Position numbers and translations under genes: made by a program. Positions 1 through 10,230 of a DNA stretch of 38,785 nucleotides are shown piece by piece; positions within the stretch are counted from its first letter, which is position 1; the number at the start of each line of letters is the position of its first letter. The notes under the pieces are model-generated. The model was not told where the DNA came from. It searched no databases and saw only the letters and a list, made by a program, of their open reading frames with translations. Origin of the DNA: Flavobacteriales bacterium. GTDB lineage: Bacteria; Bacteroidota; Bacteroidia; NS11-12g; UBA955. The stretch spans positions 1-38,785 of the forward strand of contig CANGWH010000012.1 in assembly GCA_947457565.1 (NCBI GenBank), read 5' to 3'.

Positions 1-2439
1 GATGTTGATGGACCATTTACTCCAACTGATTTAACCTATAGTGGGTTCTTCACCGATGGAGACTATTACATGATGTTGATTGCTAGAACTTGTACAGGTG
101 TTGATACATTCATGAAGAAATATGGTGTATACACTCCTACAACTGCGGGTGACTTAGATTATACAGCTTCCAACTTGCGTCCTAACGTAAACGATGTTGT
201 TACAATCACTACCAAAACTAACTACGCCAACGATTTTGAATGGAGTATCTTCCCAACTACGTTTACGTATGAAGATGGTACCGATAAGAATTCTCAGAAC
301 CCTAAGATTAAATTCACTAAGGGTGGCGCTTATACATTTACTTTAACTGCCTCAAACAGAGCTGCTGAAGCTGCAACCGCTGGTTCATCAGTTAAGAAGG
401 TAATCAAAAACAAATATGTAATTGTATTGGATTATTGCGTTCCGTTGGTAGACATTCAGTCTTCTGACGTAGGAATCAATAAAGTAACGCTTACATCAGG
501 TTCTAAAACTTTGTTGTCGAACGAATCGGATGCAGGATTAGATGCTTACAATGATTTTACTGATGATGCTGATTTGGTTAAGCCAACCTTAACATTTGGA
601 GCTTCGTACGATTTAGAAGTGAGTAGAAATACTATTTCAAACGATGTAAACTTCAAAGCTTGGATTGATTTCAACATTGATGGTGACTTCAACGATGCAG
701 GGGAAGAAGTTTTAACTTCTGGTAAAATTTCCAATGCTTCTGCTTCAGCTAAATTTACTATTCCAAACTTATCTAGCAGTTTCGAAGGAACCACTAGATT
801 GCGCGTTGGTGTAGCTTATTCAGACTTTAGTAACACTCCTTGCGGTGTAAATACTGTTGGTGAGTTTGAAGATTATGCTCTAATTTTAGCAAACGACAAC
901 AAGCCACCTACAATCACTTTGATTGGTGCTGATACTATGCGTGTGGAAAAAGCTGCTACTAAAACTGCTTGTTATGCAGAAGTTGCAGGTACTTCTTACA
1001 AAGCAGAAGATCCAACTGAAGGAGATATGACAAGCAAGGTTAAGGTTAAAACTGACTTAGATTGTACTGCTCCTGGTATTTATACTTTCGAATTCAATTT
1101 GGAAGATGCATCTGGAAACAAGGCGATTACAAGAACTCGTACCGTTATTGTAGCATTGGATAAAACTGCTCCAGTATTAACCTTGAACGGTAACGATACA
1201 TTGGTTCTAGAGCAGTGCGATACTTACAACGAGTCTGGTGCAGTTGCAATTGACGCTAACGACGGTAACTTAACTTCAGCTATTAAAATTGATGGCAAAG
1301 TATTAGACAACGTTGTTGGAGATTACTTGTTAACGTATTCAGTAAAAGACGCTCAGTCAAACAGCTCATCTGTGAAGCGTTTGGTTCAGGTTCGTGACAC
1401 TAAAGCACCAAGCATCAAGTTGTTGAATGATAACATCGTTGATGGTACCACAATCGATGTACAGATTGGTAGCGTATTCGTTGATCAGGTTTATGCAGTA
1501 GATCCTTGTAATGGTGGTATCACTTTGAACAAGACTCCTGGTTTTAAAGGACCTGTTAATACTAACGAAAGAGGTACCTATGCTGTAACTTATACTTCAT
1601 CTGACCCATCAGGTAACAAGGCTATTCAGAACGGATTTGTAATTAACTACCGCGTAGATGATTATATCGCTCCTGAAATCAACTTGAATACTAGCGATAC
1701 GGTTATTCATGATGTAAACGACGCTTATTTCAGCCGTAACGTAACTGTAACTGATAACTACTATGATAAGTCACAGGTTTCTGTAACTAAAGTAGGTAAA
1801 GTGGATCCATTCAAATTGGGAACTTACGTTGAGACATATACCGCAACAGATGCTTCTGGTAATTCAATTACTAAACAGCGTTTCGTTAAAGTTGTAGATC
1901 GTGTTGCTCCAACTATCACTGCACCTCCAGTGTCTGCTTGTATTGGTCAGCCTTTCTGGGCAATGAGTGGTTTGATTTTGCGTGATAACTACTTTGCTTC
2001 TGGTGATTTAGCACCGTTGGTAAAAGTTTTAGGACACAACGTTAATATCTACGAAGCGGGTGTATACTTCATTAACTATTCTTTAACTGATCCAGAAGGT
2101 AACGAAGCTATCATTGTATCTCGTACAGTGTATGTTCAATACCCACCTAACTGTATCAATACCTACTTAGAAACTAAGGAAGTATCATTGGAAAATTCAA
2201 TAAGCATTTATCCTAATTCATCTACTGGTTTGTTTAACTTGGCTATGGCTATTACAAACGAGAAATCAGTATCTGTTCAGGTAACAAATGCAATGGGTGC
2301 TGTTGTTGCTACATTGTCTAATGTATCAGCAAATGGTGTTACCGAGTTGAACTTATCAAATGTTGCCCCTGGTATTTATAACGTAACATTCACTAATAAC
2401 GGTGAAGTTGCAACCAAGCGAGTTGTAGTTACTCGTTAA
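1..2439 (+). CDS. Secreted multidomain T9SS protein (GEVED and five DUF5011/HYR-like repeats), 5' end outside window
   Basis: The frame is open from base 1, so the gene begins upstream and 812 residues of its C-terminal part are visible. An ATG at base 70 is internal. In order: a PKD-like fold near visible residues 55-135; a GEVED domain near 200-295 with WIDFNIDGDFND and GEFEDY; five tandem DUF5011/HYR-like Ig domains of about 80-90 residues starting near 301, 387, 467, 557 and 634, most carrying the DASGN or DPSGN-type turn; and a type A T9SS C-terminal sorting domain from about 735 (IYPNSSTGLF, then VAPGIYNV and a basic end). Such proteins cross the outer membrane by T9SS and are attached to or released from the cell surface. 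An adhesin or matrix role is inference, since no catalytic domain is visible. The gene ends at a strong terminator, so it closes its own transcript. Confidence 0.9.
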   Translation, partial: DVDGPFTPTDLTYSGFFTDGDYYMMLIARTCTGVDTFMKKYGVYTPTTAGDLDYTASNLRPNVNDVVTITTKTNYANDFEWSIFPTTFTYEDGTDKNSQNPKIKFTKGGAYTFTLTASNRAAEAATAGSSVKKVIKNKYVIVLDYCVPLVDIQSSDVGINKVTLTSGSKTLLSNESDAGLDAYNDFTDDADLVKPTLTFGASYDLEVSRNTISNDVNFKAWIDFNIDGDFNDAGEEVLTSGKISNASASAKFTIPNLSSSFEGTTRLRVGVAYSDFSNTPCGVNTVGEFEDYALILANDNKPPTITLIGADTMRVEKAATKTACYAEVAGTSYKAEDPTEGDMTSKVKVKTDLDCTAPGIYTFEFNLEDASGNKAITRTRTVIVALDKTAPVLTLNGNDTLVLEQCDTYNESGAVAIDANDGNLTSAIKIDGKVLDNVVGDYLLTYSVKDAQSNSSSVKRLVQVRDTKAPSIKLLNDNIVDGTTIDVQIGSVFVDQVYAVDPCNGGITLNKTPGFKGPVNTNERGTYAVTYTSSDPSGNKAIQNGFVINYRVDDYIAPEINLNTSDTVIHDVNDAYFSRNVTVTDNYYDKSQVSVTKVGKVDPFKLGTYVETYTATDASGNSITKQRFVKVVDRVAPTITAPPVSACIGQPFWAMSGLILRDNYFASGDLAPLVKVLGHNVNIYEAGVYFINYSLTDPEGNEAIIVSRTVYVQYPPNCINTYLETKEVSLENSISIYPNSSTGLFNLAMAITNEKSVSVQVTNAMGAVVATLSNVSANGVTELNLSNVAPGIYNVTFTNNGEVATKRVVVTR

Positions 2440-2460
2440 TCGTAACTCTTGATTTCATAA

Positions 2461-2498
2461 AGAAAGGCTTCGCTAACGCGAAGCCTTTCTTTTTTTTA
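2461..2498 (+). terminator. Rho-independent terminator of the T9SS surface-protein gene
   Basis: A perfect 13-bp stem (2461-2473 with 2478-2490) around a TAAC loop is followed by a run of T. It begins 21 bases after the stop codon of the surface-protein gene. Confidence 0.93.
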
Positions 2499-2559
2499 TA
2501 TAATTCTATAAGTTATTTGGATATCCATTAATTAATCGTACTAGTTTTTGAATTTCTCG

Positions 2560-2567
2560 TAAATTTG
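2560..2567 (+). promoter_or_regulatory. -7 box TAAATTTG of the MCE gene
   Basis: It matches the Bacteroidota TAnnTTTG consensus exactly. A TTG at 2565, the longest possible start, lies inside the box, so translation most likely begins at the GTG at 2586, 18 nt downstream. No -33 TTG is seen at the usual distance. Confidence 0.6.
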
Positions 2568-2585
2568 TCAATAATTTCATTGGCC

Positions 2586-3560
2586 GTGTTTAAAAATATA
2601 TCGAACGAGTTTAAGGTAGGAACGTTAACCGTAATAGCTATCGTTCTTTTCATTATGGGTTATAATTTCATGATGGGTAGAGATAATCTGTTAAGTAGAG
2701 GTAGACAGTTTCATGTAATGTATACGAACACTCAAGGATTAAGTGCGGGTACAGCGCTTATATATAACGGTTATAGGATTGGTGTACTTCGAAAGTTACA
2801 TATGTTGGAAGATGGTGAAATGATAGAAGCGGTTATTGAAATATCAAGTGATATAGATATTCCCAAGAATAGTAGAATTAAATTGCAAAGTGATTTGTTG
2901 GGTGGGGTAACATTACAATTATTAAAAGGGGATAGCAAAGATTTAGCACAAGATGGAGATCCATTATTACCCGAGTATTCTAAAGATATTTTGAGCATAG
3001 TAAATAGTCGGGTGGTAAACTTAAGCAATAGTGCGGATTCATTGTTTTCTACGTTAAATCAATTTTTTCATAGTAAAGATTTAACTAATGCTATAGGAGA
3101 ATTGCCAGGCACAATACAGGAATTACAGAAAGCAATCAAGACGTTGCGTGAGACCGTAGTAACCATGTCCCCGACGATTAATGAAACAATGACGAATGTT
3201 GCATCGTTTTCCAAGAATTTGCCTGTTTATGACAAGGATTTACGCAATGGATTGAGTCACTTTAGTAAGGCTTCCGAGCAATTGGATTCCGTACAAATAG
3301 CTGCCTTGGTAAGGAATTTATCGGATGCATCTCACCAAGTAGCGAGCATCATGGAGAAAGTAAATAAAGGGGATGGTTCTTTGGGTAAACTCGTGAACGA
3401 TGATAAGTTTTATAAAGAACTAGAAAAAACTAATCTTGAAATACAAAAGTTGGTGTTAGATTTAAAAAAGTATCCTGAGAAGTATGTTCCAGTTCCTGGT
3501 ACAAAGAAACAAAGAAAATCAGCGAAAAAACTGAGTGCTAAGGATTCTGCCGTTTGGTAA
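2586..3560 (+). CDS. MCE/MlaD-family lipid-transport protein
   Basis: About 324 residues from the GTG start. The N-terminus has the form usual for Bacteroidota MlaD proteins (ISNEFKVG followed by one membrane helix near residues 12-30). The MCE beta-barrel domain follows near 38-115, with the GLSAGTALIYNGYRIG segment, and then a long helical coiled-coil region to about 300 and a Lys-rich tail. MCE proteins form hexameric channels that move phospholipids between membranes and work with an MlaE permease and MlaF ATPase. No mlaE or mlaF lies next to it here, so those partners must be elsewhere. The last 23 bases overlap the 3' end of the convergent lycopene cyclase gene. An in-frame TTG at 2565 was rejected as the start because it sits inside the promoter box. 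Confidence 0.88.
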   Translation: MFKNISNEFKVGTLTVIAIVLFIMGYNFMMGRDNLLSRGRQFHVMYTNTQGLSAGTALIYNGYRIGVLRKLHMLEDGEMIEAVIEISSDIDIPKNSRIKLQSDLLGGVTLQLLKGDSKDLAQDGDPLLPEYSKDILSIVNSRVVNLSNSADSLFSTLNQFFHSKDLTNAIGELPGTIQELQKAIKTLRETVVTMSPTINETMTNVASFSKNLPVYDKDLRNGLSHFSKASEQLDSVQIAALVRNLSDASHQVASIMEKVNKGDGSLGKLVNDDKFYKELEKTNLEIQKLVLDLKKYPEKYVPVPGTKKQRKSAKKLSAKDSAVW

Positions 3561-4269
3561 GCGTGGATTCTTTATTGTATTCAAATAAGTGTATCATCCA
3601 AACCATATACAATAGGTGATAAAAAAAATCTTCTAAAGGAATAGTTCCAATGCGTATCCCACAATTTTCTAGGTTGTTATAAATTAAAATTGGTTTCCCG
3701 GTTAGGACGCCATTAACGTAGAGCATCGGTATTATGCATATTAGCCAAGCTAAATAGAGATATTGGATGTTTCTATTAGGAGCTTTATATTGCCAGTAGA
3801 TTATTGAGATTACTAAAAGACCCAACGTTGTCCATGTGTACATTTTTAACGGTGCATATGCCATTAATAAAATAGAAAATAGTATAATAGTACCATTGAG
3901 GATTGAGTTGTATTTATTAGTTATTGTTGGGAAATAGGCAAGCAAACAGGAGTACACAAAAGCACTTGCGTACGGAACTACTATAAAGAAACCATATTCT
4001 TCCAAGGGAAGTTCGGATAGGAAAATATTAAGCAAAAAGCTCTTATTGAATTGCCAAATTCCAATTTTAGTAAATAGTATGTCCCACACTACATATCCTA
4101 AGGATACAAAAAATACAGGTTTAAATAGAAATTTCCATTCTTTGTAAAATGCTACTTTTTTATCGAACGATAAAATAAACGGACCTGAAATTGAAATAAG
4201 CAGTAATAGTATATATGAAAATTGGGGTGGAAGTCCGAAACTTATTTCGTAACTAAGCGGGTGATTCAT
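3538..4269 (-). CDS. Lycopene cyclase domain protein (CrtYc/CrtYd-type fusion)
   Basis: A 243-residue polytopic membrane protein with about seven hydrophobic helices. Two tandem lycopene cyclase domains are visible. The first has WDILFTKIGIWQF (62-74) and LPLEEYGFF (87-95). The second has LTGKPILIYNN (189-199) and GIRIGTIPLEDFFYHLL (204-220), the acidic P-E-E/P-E-D signatures of the small-domain CrtYc/d family. Members cyclise the psi ends of lycopene to beta-ionone rings on the way to beta-carotene and xanthophylls. It lies 62 bp downstream of an ECF sigma factor gene on the same strand and may share its transcript. No other carotenoid genes are present in the window. Whether one or both ends of lycopene are cyclised cannot be read from sequence. 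Confidence 0.85.
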   Translation of the reverse strand: MNHPLSYEISFGLPPQFSYILLLLISISGPFILSFDKKVAFYKEWKFLFKPVFFVSLGYVVWDILFTKIGIWQFNKSFLLNIFLSELPLEEYGFFIVVPYASAFVYSCLLAYFPTITNKYNSILNGTIILFSILLMAYAPLKMYTWTTLGLLVISIIYWQYKAPNRNIQYLYLAWLICIIPMLYVNGVLTGKPILIYNNLENCGIRIGTIPLEDFFYHLLYMVWMIHLFEYNKESTLTKRQNP

Positions 4270-4331
4270 AATTTGATAAAGTAAAGGTAGAGAAATTGAC
4301 TGTTTATTTCTCTTCTTTATTAAAGGAGAAT

Positions 4332-4871
4332 TTAGGCAGACTGATAGCCAAATGCTACTCCATAATCTTGAAGTTTATTTCGCAGTATTCTTCGAGCTAC
4401 GAAAATCCTTGTTTTCACTGTACCTATAGGGATTTGAAGTTGATCGGCAATCTCATGGTATTTGAACCCTTCAGCATTCAATGTAAAGGTTACCTTTAAT
4501 TCCATTGGTAACGCGTCTACAGCATTTTCTAAATCTTTACGAATGAATTTTAATTCCGCCTCGTTATCGGTTCTATGAGAAGGTAAATCCAAAAAGTAGG
4601 TATTCTCTGTTGAGTCTAAGAACGTATTTCTTTTTGAGTCTCGTCTATAGTTGTTAATGAAGCTATTCTTCAAAATAGTGTAGAGCCAGCCTCGTAAATT
4701 GGTGCCCTCTTGGAATTTTTCCTTATAGCGATAAGCTTTCAACACGGTTTCTTGTACCAAATCTTTGGTCTCTTCCATATTGTGTGTAAGAGACAATGCA
4801 TAATTACGTAAGGGGAATAATTCGCCTTTAATCATGCAATCGAAATCAGTTTGTTTAATGTTGTTGCTCAT
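4332..4871 (-). CDS. ECF-type RNA polymerase sigma factor
   Basis: A 179-residue sigma-70 family protein of the small extracytoplasmic-function type. Region 2 is near residues 10-75 (DLVQETVLKAYRY and LRGWLYTILKN), and region 4 is near 120-170 with the helix-turn-helix stretch HEIADQLQIPIGTVKTRIF. The ATG at 4871 is preferred over one 39 bases upstream, because a promoter-like box ends 8 nt before it and the longer start would add 13 residues outside the family core. No anti-sigma gene is adjacent. The downstream gene encodes a lycopene cyclase. In other Bacteroidota, ECF sigma factors often accompany carotenoid genes, so a role in light or stress induction of pigment is a reasonable inference but is not shown by the sequence. 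Confidence 0.9.
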   Translation of the reverse strand: MSNNIKQTDFDCMIKGELFPLRNYALSLTHNMEETKDLVQETVLKAYRYKEKFQEGTNLRGWLYTILKNSFINNYRRDSKRNTFLDSTENTYFLDLPSHRTDNEAELKFIRKDLENAVDALPMELKVTFTLNAEGFKYHEIADQLQIPIGTVKTRIFVARRILRNKLQDYGVAFGYQSA

Positions 4872-5117
4872 AGCTTTAACAAAAATCGACTTTTGTTTAG
4901 CCTTAAGCAAATAATTTTGTTTAATTTTTAATTAAATTAGTTACACAAAAATCGAGGATAGTCAATCGACAGGATGCTTATGTTGCTGATATTTATAGAC
5001 TTAAGTGTTTATGTTACGCAATATAAATACTTGAATGTTCCATGAAATATTCAAATACTTAGACAAAATTGTAATTGAATTATTGTTTAACTATCGCAAT
5101 GTTGTAGAAGAGAGCAT
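4872..5117. other. Non-coding region upstream of the sigma factor gene, with short repeats
   Basis: Together with the atpC terminator this makes about 300 bases without a gene. It is very AT-rich. It holds a direct repeat AAATACTT (5025-5032 and 5053-5060), an inverted pair TTGAAT/ATTCAA (5031-5036 and 5049-5054), and a palindrome ACTTAAGT (4999-5006). All lie upstream of the sigma factor promoter, where operators could be. No RNA gene was recognised. Confidence 0.5.
4880..4911 (-). promoter_or_regulatory. Promoter of the ECF sigma factor gene (-33 TTTG, N20, -7 GATTTTTG)
   Basis: On the minus strand TTTG (4908-4911) is followed after exactly 20 nt by GATTTTTG (4880-4887), which differs from TAnnTTTG at one or two positions depending on the alignment of the first two bases. 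The box ends 8 nt before the ATG. Confidence 0.55.
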
Positions 5118-5153
5118 AAAAAAGCCGCATTGGTCAATCAATGCGGCTTTTTT
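5118..5153 (-). terminator. Terminator of atpD-atpC (symmetrical)
   Basis: A perfect 15-bp stem (5118-5132 with 5139-5153) surrounds a 6-nt loop. The A/T flanks of the stem give a U-tract on either strand, so it can stop transcription both ways. It begins about 20 nt beyond the atpC stop codon. Confidence 0.92.
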
Positions 5154-5171
5154 AAAATTGTCTATTTTGGG

Positions 5172-5402
5172 TTAAACCAAGACGATTACTTTGTTTGAAA
5201 CTACTTCTACCAGACCACCATTGATATCAAAGGTTTCAACCGAGTCTTTTCCTTTGATTTCTAATTTGCCAGCTTTTAAATTGGCAATAATGGGTGCGTG
5301 GTTAGTCATTATCTGGAAACTACCATTGGTTCCTGGAAGTGTCACCAAAGTGGCTTCTCCTGAAAATAGGGTAGTATCTGGTGTTAATATTTCAACTTGC
5401 AT
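5172..5402 (-). CDS. atpC: F1F0 ATP synthase epsilon subunit, short form
   Basis: A 76-residue protein matching only the N-terminal beta-sandwich domain of the epsilon subunit (starts MQVEILTPDTTLFSGEA; contains PGTNGSFQIMTNHAPII). The C-terminal two-helix domain that lets epsilon inhibit ATP hydrolysis in many bacteria, where the subunit is about 130-140 residues, is absent. The stop is in place and is followed by a terminator, so this is a naturally short subunit and not a truncation by the window. Short epsilon subunits are usual in Bacteroidota. It sits 19 bp after atpD on the same strand. The protein belongs to the central stalk at the base of gamma, on the cytoplasmic side of the membrane. 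Confidence 0.95.
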   Translation of the reverse strand: MQVEILTPDTTLFSGEATLVTLPGTNGSFQIMTNHAPIIANLKAGKLEIKGKDSVETFDINGGLVEVVSNKVIVLV

Positions 5403-5421
5403 CTATGGTTTTATTTAGCAA

Positions 5422-6978
<1,557 letters not shown>

Positions 6979-7105
6979 GGGAATGTGAATAAATATTTAC
7001 TAGTTAGGAAATTATAGTAATCGCTCTTTAAAAAAATGGTATATACAATACGCATAAACAATGAATTCCAACGCAAAAGGCTTTTATATACTTCTATATT
7101 TTCTG

Positions 7106-7113
7106 TAACTTTG
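7106..7113 (+). promoter_or_regulatory. -7 box TAACTTTG of yidC
   Basis: An exact TAnnTTTG match ending 8 nt before the ATG at 7122. A longer in-frame GTG at 7113 overlaps the last base of the box and is therefore unlikely as a start. Confidence 0.65.
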
Positions 7114-7121
7114 TGCACTTT

Positions 7122-8981
7122 ATGGATCGTAATTCAATTATCGGCTTCTCCCTGATTTTTTTAATTTTAACTGGATATTATTGGTATACGTCACCTACGG
7201 ATGCTGAATTAAAGGAACAGGCAAGGCAAGATAGCATCGCATTGGTTGCACAAAAAGCAACGCAAGCTGAACAAAATAAACAAGTTGCTTCGGAACAATC
7301 TACAACTGGTAAAACGAAGGATTCCGCCAAGTTGGATTCTACCCTAATTGGTTCTATTGGGTCATTTGCACAACAAGTTAATGGTGATAATAAGGAAATT
7401 AGCATTGGTAATAAAGAGATTACGTTAGGTATTCAAACTCGTGGTGCCGGTATTGGTAGAGTTACATTAAATAATTATAAGCGTTCTGATAGTTCTAAAT
7501 TGGAGTTGTTAGAGCCTAACTCAAATCGTTGGTTTTTTGAACTGTTTACTTCAAACGGTCCATTGAAATCTTCTGATTTTGTATGGAAAGTAGAAGCTCA
7601 ATCGGCCAGTATGGTTCGATTGCGTTTGGGCGATTCCTTACAACATATTGATTTAACGTATCGATTAGATCCAGAAGGCTTTGAGGTTTACTCACAGTTG
7701 AAATTAGTGGGCGTAGACCAATTAATAAAAGCAAGAAATTCGGGCGTTCGATTGGAATGGAACGCTCAGTTGCATAAGCAAGAACGCGATTTTAAATGGG
7801 AGAATCAGAATTCAACAGTGGCCTATAAACTCGTTGGTGAAGATCCAGATAAATTATCTGAGGCTTCTGAAGGAGAAGAAGTGTTGAAAAATCGCGTGCA
7901 ATGGGTTGCGTTTAAGCAACAATACTTTTCTTCTGTAATGTTGGCCAAAGATGGCTTTTCTACCGATGCCAAGTTAGGTTGGACGGCAATTCCCGAGAAT
8001 CGACAGTTGGAAACTGGGAAAATAAAGGCGATGTCAGCGGAGCTGTATTTGGATTATGAAAGGGAAAAAGAAAAGGTGTACGATTTGTCCTATTATTTCG
8101 GTCCCAATCAGTATTACACGATGCAAGAAGCGAAATTAGGAGGAGGCGATCATCAACTTCAGCGTATAATTCCAATGGGATGGGGTATTTTTGGCTGGGT
8201 TAACCGGTATGTAGTTGTTCCAGTATTCCATGCTCTGGATGGAATCATCGGTTCCATGGGGATTATAATTTTATTATTAACCGTAATTATTAAAACGGCA
8301 TTATTACCACTAGTCTACAAGTCCTATATATCCACAGCGAAGATGCGTATTCTGAAGCCCGAATTGGATGAAATAAAGGAAAAACACGGGAACGACATGC
8401 AAAAAATGCAATCAGAAAACATGGCTTTATACCGTAAAGCTGGGGTTTCACCCCTGAGTGGTTGCGTGCCGATGCTGCTTCAATTACCTATCTTGTTTGC
8501 TATGTTCCAGTTTTTCCCGAATGCATTTGAATTAAGACAGAAATCATTCTTGTGGGCCATGGATTTAAGTCAATATGACGGTCCAAGCCTAGGGTTTAAT
8601 ATTCCTTTTTACGGAGATCACGTTAGTTTCTTTACCATTTTAATGACGGTTTCAACGTTGATTTATACCCATTTGAATAATCAAATTTCCGGAGTTACGG
8701 GTCAAATGAAATACATTGGTTATATCATGCCGATTATTTTCTTAGGGGTGTTGAATGATTATGCAAGCGGACTTACTTGGTATTATTTTGTAAGTAACAT
8801 GATTACTTTTGGTCAGCAATGGGTAATACGTAGAACAGTAGATGATACTAAACTGCATGCTCAGATTGCCGAAAATCGGAAAAAACCAGCCACAAAATCT
8901 AAGTTTCAACAGCGAATGGAAGAAGCCATGAAAATGTCGCAACAACGAGCCGCAGCAAACGCAAAAGGTAAAAAGAAATAA
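7122..8981 (+). CDS. yidC: Membrane protein insertase YidC/Oxa1
   Basis: 619 residues from the ATG at 7122. It inserts and folds inner-membrane proteins, alone or with SecYEG. The N-terminus MDRNSIIGF followed by a membrane helix (about 5-22) is the usual Bacteroidota start. A large periplasmic beta-sandwich domain covers about 80-350. The Oxa1 core with its remaining helices follows, with the cytoplasmic loop rich in K/E (SYISTAKMRILKPELDEIKE) and the conserved SGCVPMLLQLPILFAMFQFF segment. The C-terminus ends in a basic tail (KGKKK) of the kind that can contact ribosomes. It is divergent from atpD and convergent with dprA. The usual gamma-proteobacterial neighbours rnpA and rpmH are absent. 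Confidence 0.97.
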   Translation: MDRNSIIGFSLIFLILTGYYWYTSPTDAELKEQARQDSIALVAQKATQAEQNKQVASEQSTTGKTKDSAKLDSTLIGSIGSFAQQVNGDNKEISIGNKEITLGIQTRGAGIGRVTLNNYKRSDSSKLELLEPNSNRWFFELFTSNGPLKSSDFVWKVEAQSASMVRLRLGDSLQHIDLTYRLDPEGFEVYSQLKLVGVDQLIKARNSGVRLEWNAQLHKQERDFKWENQNSTVAYKLVGEDPDKLSEASEGEEVLKNRVQWVAFKQQYFSSVMLAKDGFSTDAKLGWTAIPENRQLETGKIKAMSAELYLDYEREKEKVYDLSYYFGPNQYYTMQEAKLGGGDHQLQRIIPMGWGIFGWVNRYVVVPVFHALDGIIGSMGIIILLLTVIIKTALLPLVYKSYISTAKMRILKPELDEIKEKHGNDMQKMQSENMALYRKAGVSPLSGCVPMLLQLPILFAMFQFFPNAFELRQKSFLWAMDLSQYDGPSLGFNIPFYGDHVSFFTILMTVSTLIYTHLNNQISGVTGQMKYIGYIMPIIFLGVLNDYASGLTWYYFVSNMITFGQQWVIRRTVDDTKLHAQIAENRKKPATKSKFQQRMEEAMKMSQQRAAANAKGKKK

Positions 8982-9033
8982 TACAGTCAATCATACCTTA
9001 GAGGGTTTTGTTGTAGAATTCGATGGATGGGTA

Positions 9034-10212
9034 TCATCCAATTACTTTAAAATGTTGTGAGCTTTCTCGAACCAATAGGCCGGATATTTGTAGTTGACTA
9101 ATTACAGTAAGAATTTCTGAGGTCTTCCAGGTAGTTAAAACCGTTGAAAGGTCTTGGAGTCTAGAATTACCTTGCGTAATTAAATGGAGAATTTCTTTCT
9201 CTTGCGGTGAGAGCAAGGGAAGGTTATAGGATTTGTTGCTAATTTCTTTTATTTCTACCCTTGACTGTGCATTGATAGTGGTTGGGATCCAATTCATTTT
9301 AGAAATAATATCGTCCGCCGATGTACAAAGGTTTGCCATGCACTCTTGGATTAATGAATTACAACCTGTACTATTTGAGTCTTTTGGGTGCCCCGGAATT
9401 GCAAATACTTCTTTGTTTAAATGGCAGGCAATACCTGCCGTAACCATACTGCCTCCCGTTGTTCCACTTTCTATTATTAATAATGCATCACTCATTGCTG
9501 CAATTAGTCGGTTCCTCCTAGGAAATAAGTTGGGATGCATCTTTGTATACGCTGGATGTTCGGATATAATCGCACCGCCATGCTGGATTATTTCGTTAGC
9601 CAAGCGTTGATGATTTCTTGGATAAATCTGTTCCAACCCGTGGGCTACAATGGCATAGGTTGGGATTGATAACTCAACCGAAGTTCTATGAGCTTGGGCA
9701 TCAATGCCAATGGCTAATCCACTTACAGTAATCCATGGATTTGTCATTGTCTGATGAAGCTCTGTTAAAATTTCTTGTGTAATGGATAATCCTCGCTGTG
9801 TAGGTTTACGGGTTCCAACAACAGAAATAGCTTTTTCAGTATTCCACGATGGTAAACCTGAGTGGAATAATACTAGAGGTGCTCCGTTTTGTTCTTTAAT
9901 ACGTTGGGGATAATGAGGCTGGTTAATAGTTACCATACCTATTGAAAGTTTGTTGTGAATTTTAAGTAGGTCTAATGCTTCGGTGAAACGGGCAGCCTGC
10001 TGCAGTTGCAATAGTTTTACAGGGCTTAGCCCTATAAAACTATTGGGCCTTGGCCCATTTTGGTGTTTTACGGATTTAAAGAGTTCTGTTGCACTGCCAA
10101 AATGGTCTAGCAGTTGGTAGGATAATCTAGGGCCAATGCCGTCGCAAAGCGACAACTGCAGCAACGCAATATCTTCTTCTAAAATTGCCGAATCGAGGTA
10201 GGAATAGTTCAT
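9034..10212 (-). CDS. dprA: DNA-processing protein DprA
   Basis: 392 residues. DprA binds incoming single-stranded DNA during natural transformation and loads RecA. An N-terminal helix-hairpin-helix/SAM-like part (about 15-90) precedes the Rossmann-like DprA core, which shows VGTRKPTQRG (132-141), SGLAIGIDAQAH (164-175), FPRRNRLIAAMS (230-241), SGTTGGSMVTA (249-259) and PGHP (273-276). A C-terminal winged-helix-like domain (about 330-390) follows, as in many longer DprA proteins. It lies 18 bp downstream of lepA, but a -7 box in that gap suggests its own promoter. Other competence genes are not in the window. Confidence 0.96.
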   Translation of the reverse strand: MNYSYLDSAILEEDIALLQLSLCDGIGPRLSYQLLDHFGSATELFKSVKHQNGPRPNSFIGLSPVKLLQLQQAARFTEALDLLKIHNKLSIGMVTINQPHYPQRIKEQNGAPLVLFHSGLPSWNTEKAISVVGTRKPTQRGLSITQEILTELHQTMTNPWITVSGLAIGIDAQAHRTSVELSIPTYAIVAHGLEQIYPRNHQRLANEIIQHGGAIISEHPAYTKMHPNLFPRRNRLIAAMSDALLIIESGTTGGSMVTAGIACHLNKEVFAIPGHPKDSNSTGCNSLIQECMANLCTSADDIISKMNWIPTTINAQSRVEIKEISNKSYNLPLLSPQEKEILHLITQGNSRLQDLSTVLTTWKTSEILTVISQLQISGLLVRESSQHFKVIG

Positions 10213-10220
10213 ACTCCTAC

Positions 10221-10228
10221 CAAAGTTA
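10221..10228 (-). promoter_or_regulatory. -7 box TAACTTTG of dprA
   Basis: An exact TAnnTTTG on the minus strand in the 18-bp gap between lepA and dprA, ending 8 nt before the dprA ATG. It implies dprA can be transcribed without lepA. Confidence 0.6.
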
Positions 10229-10230
10229 GC

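Noticed and set aside
2565-2585. TTG start for the MCE protein
   Set aside because: It lies inside the TAAATTTG promoter box; the GTG at 2586 leaves the normal family N-terminus.
9022-9041. GGATG/CATCC hairpin at the dprA stop codon
   Set aside because: The stem is five base pairs, partly coding, and has no U-tract.
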